A stretch of 64,000 nt of DNA, taken from the NCBI RefSeq assembly GCF_022201045.2, contig NC_068559.1, positions 930,001-994,000 of the forward strand, in the 5' to 3' direction. This DNA is from Citrus sinensis. Its lineage: Eukaryota; Streptophyta; Magnoliopsida; Sapindales; Rutaceae. The stretch's first letter is position 1, and each line of letters opens with the position of its first letter. Below are positions 60,941 through 64,000 of the stretch, piece after piece. A model generated the notes under the pieces. The model saw only the letters and a program-made list of their open reading frames with translations, did not search any database and was not told the origin of the DNA. Position numbers and translations under genes: made by a program.

Positions 60941-63638
60941 ATGAATTTCACGACAACTTTTCGCGGGAACTTGAGTCTGCTACCACATTGCAGTTCTTGT
61001 TGTGATATTCGTTTTCAGCCAATTTTAGCTTCGTTACATGTCACTCGCCCCGTACGGTGCCGTTTAGGAAACTTCAGCTCCTATAAGGTTTCAAGGTATC
61101 GATTTTTTCTAGTATTATTGGTTGAACTCTATTTATTTATTTTAATTTTTAATTAATGGATATTAGTGTTCATTTTATAGATTTTGCAGGAAGAAGAGAG
61201 AGCTTATTTGTAGAGTAACTGATACACAGACTGAACCGGATAGCAATAATGATAAGGTGCCTCTTTTTTATTTTATTTTATTTCATTTTAATTTTTTGGT
61301 ACTTGCTCATGTATATTTTATAAAATGCCTGCTGTATTTCAGTTCTGAGCAAAGAATTTGCTACCAAAAAAAAAAAAGTATCATCTTTCTTTTCATGATG
61401 AACATTTCTTTTAATTGCCCTAGTAAAGTATGATCTTTTTTGACTTTTGTGTTTCTCCTCTAATGAATTGGTATTTATCTGAATTTATATAGGAAAAAGA
61501 AGTTCATGATGGTCAAGAAAATCAACCGGCAACTGCTTCCGATCAGGAGGATGACAAATCCCAGCCGGATTCTCAACTTGATTCACAGCCCCAAGTTGAA
61601 AATCAAATAAATGGCAATGATGTTGCTGATACAAAAGGTGGCGTCCAGGTATTTATTTTAAGTAATTAAAGTAATGCAAATGTGAACTGCGGTCACTAGA
61701 TAGCTTGTTTATCAGATTATCATCATATGATTGAGGTTAGTCAGTGTGATCTGATGAATTCACTTTCTACTCTTGACCACTTGATTAGATTTTCCTTTCT
61801 TGTTGTGTCCATATTGTTCGTAAGAAAATTAAATTTGAAAGTAGAGATCTAATAGCATATGAACGCCTGAGCAGAATGACTTTGTCTATTTAAAGTTTTG
61901 GCTCTCATTTTGAGTTTCATAACTCTTGGATATCAAGAAAACAGTTCGCTTTCATTTGTAGAGAATGGACTTTTCTTTTCCTCTCATAGTTATTGCATTA
62001 AGCTTGTGTTTAAAGCAGGATGATGGCAATGGAGAAGTTGCCAGTGGATCCCCATTGCCAGGTGTGAAGGTGATTATGATTTGCGCACTTTCATATTTAT
62101 TGCATTAGAACAAAGATCATAGTTCAATGTCTTCTTACAATACTTCTCTCCATATATTTCCTGGATAGCCTCAGCAACTGGATGAATATATAAGGATTCC
62201 AAAGGAGACAATTGATATTCTAAAGGACCAAGTATTCGGTTTTGATACCTTTTTTGTGACAAACCAGGAGCCATATGAGGTGGGTATATTACTTCTTTGG
62301 CTTTTTGTTTCTCATTTGCGTGAAACTTTTTGTGAATAACTAGAGCTACAAATGGAGTACACCACCAAGGTTAGAAACCCAATGGTTGTATAAATAGATC
62401 CTTCAAGAAATGGGAACTCCTTATTCATTTATATGGAATTAAAATGACTCATTCATTTGGTGATATTATGCTAATTTTTCCAGTTGATAGGTGCTTGCTT
62501 ATGGGCATTTTATTGGTTAGTTTAACTTGTTCATTTACTTTTGATAGGGTGGAGTTTTGTTTAAAGGAAATCTGAGAGGACAGGCAGCTAAAACCTATGA
62601 AAAAATATCAACTAGGATGAAGGTATGCAGATATGCACTTTGTCAATAACAATATTTATGAAGATTTTGAATTATCTTTTGCTAGACTTAATTTCTGCTC
62701 AATATTTACACAGAATAAATTTGGGGATCAGTATAAGCTTTTTCTTCTGGTCAATCCAGAGGATGATAAGCCAGTAGCAGTTGTAGTTCCAAGGAAAACA
62801 TTGCAACCAGAGACAACAGGTGATTGTTTAACTGTCACCTAGAAAGTTATTCATGCTGATATCAAGCTTCATCATCGTAACTGATTTCCATTCTTTGGAA
62901 CATAAAGATTATTAGCCAGCATTGGTTTATATTGCTTTTGCAGCTGTCCCAGAATGGTTCGCAGCTGGGGCATTTGGGTTGGTTACTGTGTTTACATTAC
63001 TTCTCCGGAATGTGCCTGCTCTGCAGTCCAACTTATTGTAAGTGGTTCTTTATGACTTTTTAAAGTCATATATTCAAAGATGATGAAATATGGCCTGTTT
63101 TAACTCCTTCGAAAATGCAACTAATTTTCCTCCTTGATTTTTCATTTCTTCTTTGAGATTATAGATTTTGCAAGATTATTTTGCTGTTAATAAGCATAAC
63201 CCACTCTACACTACCTTATTTAGTTGTTTATTTATAGTTTTAGCAAAATCTTAGATGCTGGGGAAGTACCTAAAAAGAAATATTATTGATGATAAAAATT
63301 AAAACTAGGATGGAGTATATAATAACCAGCCTAGCCGGCAAAAGGGCAACTTTATGGAGAAGACCTGTCTGAATTACTCTAAATTTTCTACGAATCAGTT
63401 ATGTGAATTCTGAGACACTTCACGTGGTGAAGTTTAGTTGTATTTCATTATTTGACTGCAAAAACAATGTTTGTGATGCTGCAGATCAACTTTTGACAAT
63501 CTCAACTTGTTGACAAATGGCCTTCCTGGAGCTCTTGTTACTGCACTTGTTATAGGGGTACATGAACTTGGCCACATTTTAGCTGCGAAAAGCACTGGAG
63601 TTGAGCTCGGGGTGCCCTACTTCGTTCCTAGTTGGCAG
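60941..63638 (+). CDS. EGY2: Chloroplast site-2 metalloprotease EGY2, first nine exons (gene continues past the window)
   Basis: Membrane zinc protease of the S2P family in the chloroplast. Exons: 60941-61095, 61181-61256, 61493-61648, 62019-62069, 62169-62279, 62548-62622, 62714-62819, 62944-63037 and 63485-63638, all GT-AG and in frame, about 326 residues. The start MNFTTTFRGNLSLL and a Ser/Arg-rich first 50 residues fit a plastid transit peptide. An acidic, Gln/Asp-rich stretch follows (about 80-145), then YIRIPKETIDILKDQVFGFD, the family motif GNLRG at about 190-194, a first membrane span (about 250-268) and the zinc-binding HELGH at about 301-305 inside a span, ending GVPYFVPSWQ. The rest, with the second zinc ligand, lies outside the window (Arabidopsis EGY2 is about 527 residues). 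EGY2 rather than EGY1 is judged from the N-terminal region and from nearness to SYP31. Confidence 0.9.
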
Positions 63639-64000
63639 GTGATATGTTCTGTTCCAAACTTTTAGTTGGAAGAACTCCCCACTCCCTTTTCCCCATTTTC
63701 TGTTTATATTGTGAATTTTTCAGTACAGAGAAGCTACTTTTATGGAGAAAAAATATGGTAATCATAATAAACTATATTATAATGGCTAGTTGGATTTCCA
63801 CCTGAAACTAACTCTTCAATTCCTTCAAAGCTCAATCACAGAATTCAACATTGATGTTGGATGGTTTAATCTTTGTTAAAAAATGCAAGATTGCCTCCAA
63901 AAGCACTTGATCATCATGATTCTGTAATCAAGGCATAATCAAACCTAAATCTTGGGAAATTTGTTTCAGACCTGAGAACATAAATTCTTGATTGACTATT
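63639..64000 (+). other. EGY2: EGY2 intron running off the right edge
   Basis: Starts GTGATATG after the ninth exon. No acceptor followed by recognisable EGY sequence appears before 64000, so the next exon is outside. Confidence 0.6.

Noticed and set aside
63075..63110. ATGATGA resembling a C box of a box C/D snoRNA in an EGY2 intron
   Set aside because: No D box or terminal stem is found at a suitable distance.

Overview
The window is nuclear DNA from a flowering plant, very probably a eudicot tree or shrub. It is AT-rich, its genes are split by short GT-AG introns, and it is full of plant transposable elements of several superfamilies. I cannot fix the species. A Citrus-like (Sapindales) genome is a guess from general impression only.

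Layout. From 1 to 8806 lies most of a CACTA (En/Spm) DNA transposon read on the minus strand. Its transposase gene and a second gene are both broken, its 5' end is at 8806, and its other end is beyond the window. From 9293 to about 11400 is a 5' LTR, primer-binding site and a little internal sequence of a Copia-type element. HSPRO (nematode-resistance Hs1pro-1 family, intronless, minus strand) is at 13567-14964. A long intergenic stretch follows, holding a dense G-box cluster and a SINE-like repeat. Two complete copies of the gene for ribosomal stalk protein P0 lie in tandem on the minus strand (21723-23665 and 25069-26845), with a possible 40-residue spliced microprotein between them. The Qa-SNARE gene SYP31 (28368-32939, plus) carries a recent 540-bp tandem duplication that doubles one 39-nt exon.

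From 33 to 43.8 kb is repeat-rich intergenic DNA with a clean solo LTR (37903-39526) of the same family as the LTR at 9293, and a PIF/Harbinger-like element (40870-41706). An AUX/LAX auxin influx carrier gene (43848-46608, plus) is followed convergently by a small DUF724-type gene (47831-49100, minus). A Mutator-like element (50178-51417) ends about 70 bp upstream of a WIYLD-domain gene (about 51490-53904, plus). A Ty3/gypsy element with both LTRs and intact target duplications (54319-59757) is dead through many stop codons. A hAT-like non-autonomous element (59912-60627) sits just before EGY2, a chloroplast site-2 metalloprotease gene that runs off the right edge.

The host genes do not form a pathway: they serve defence/energy signalling (HSPRO), translation (P0), ER-Golgi traffic (SYP31), auxin uptake (LAX), probable chromatin or ubiquitin biology (WIYLD) and plastid proteolysis (EGY2). 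The order is nevertheless informative. From memory, HSPRO2 and RPP0A are neighbours in Arabidopsis (AT2G40000/AT2G40010), and EGY2 and SYP31 are near neighbours (AT5G05740/AT5G05760), so two old linkage blocks seem to be joined here. I found no CRISPR array, rRNA gene, or tRNA gene I could support. I saw no wholly new enzymatic system; the most unusual items are the duplicated SYP31 exon, the P0 intron difference, the candidate microprotein and the transition-biased decay of the gypsy element.
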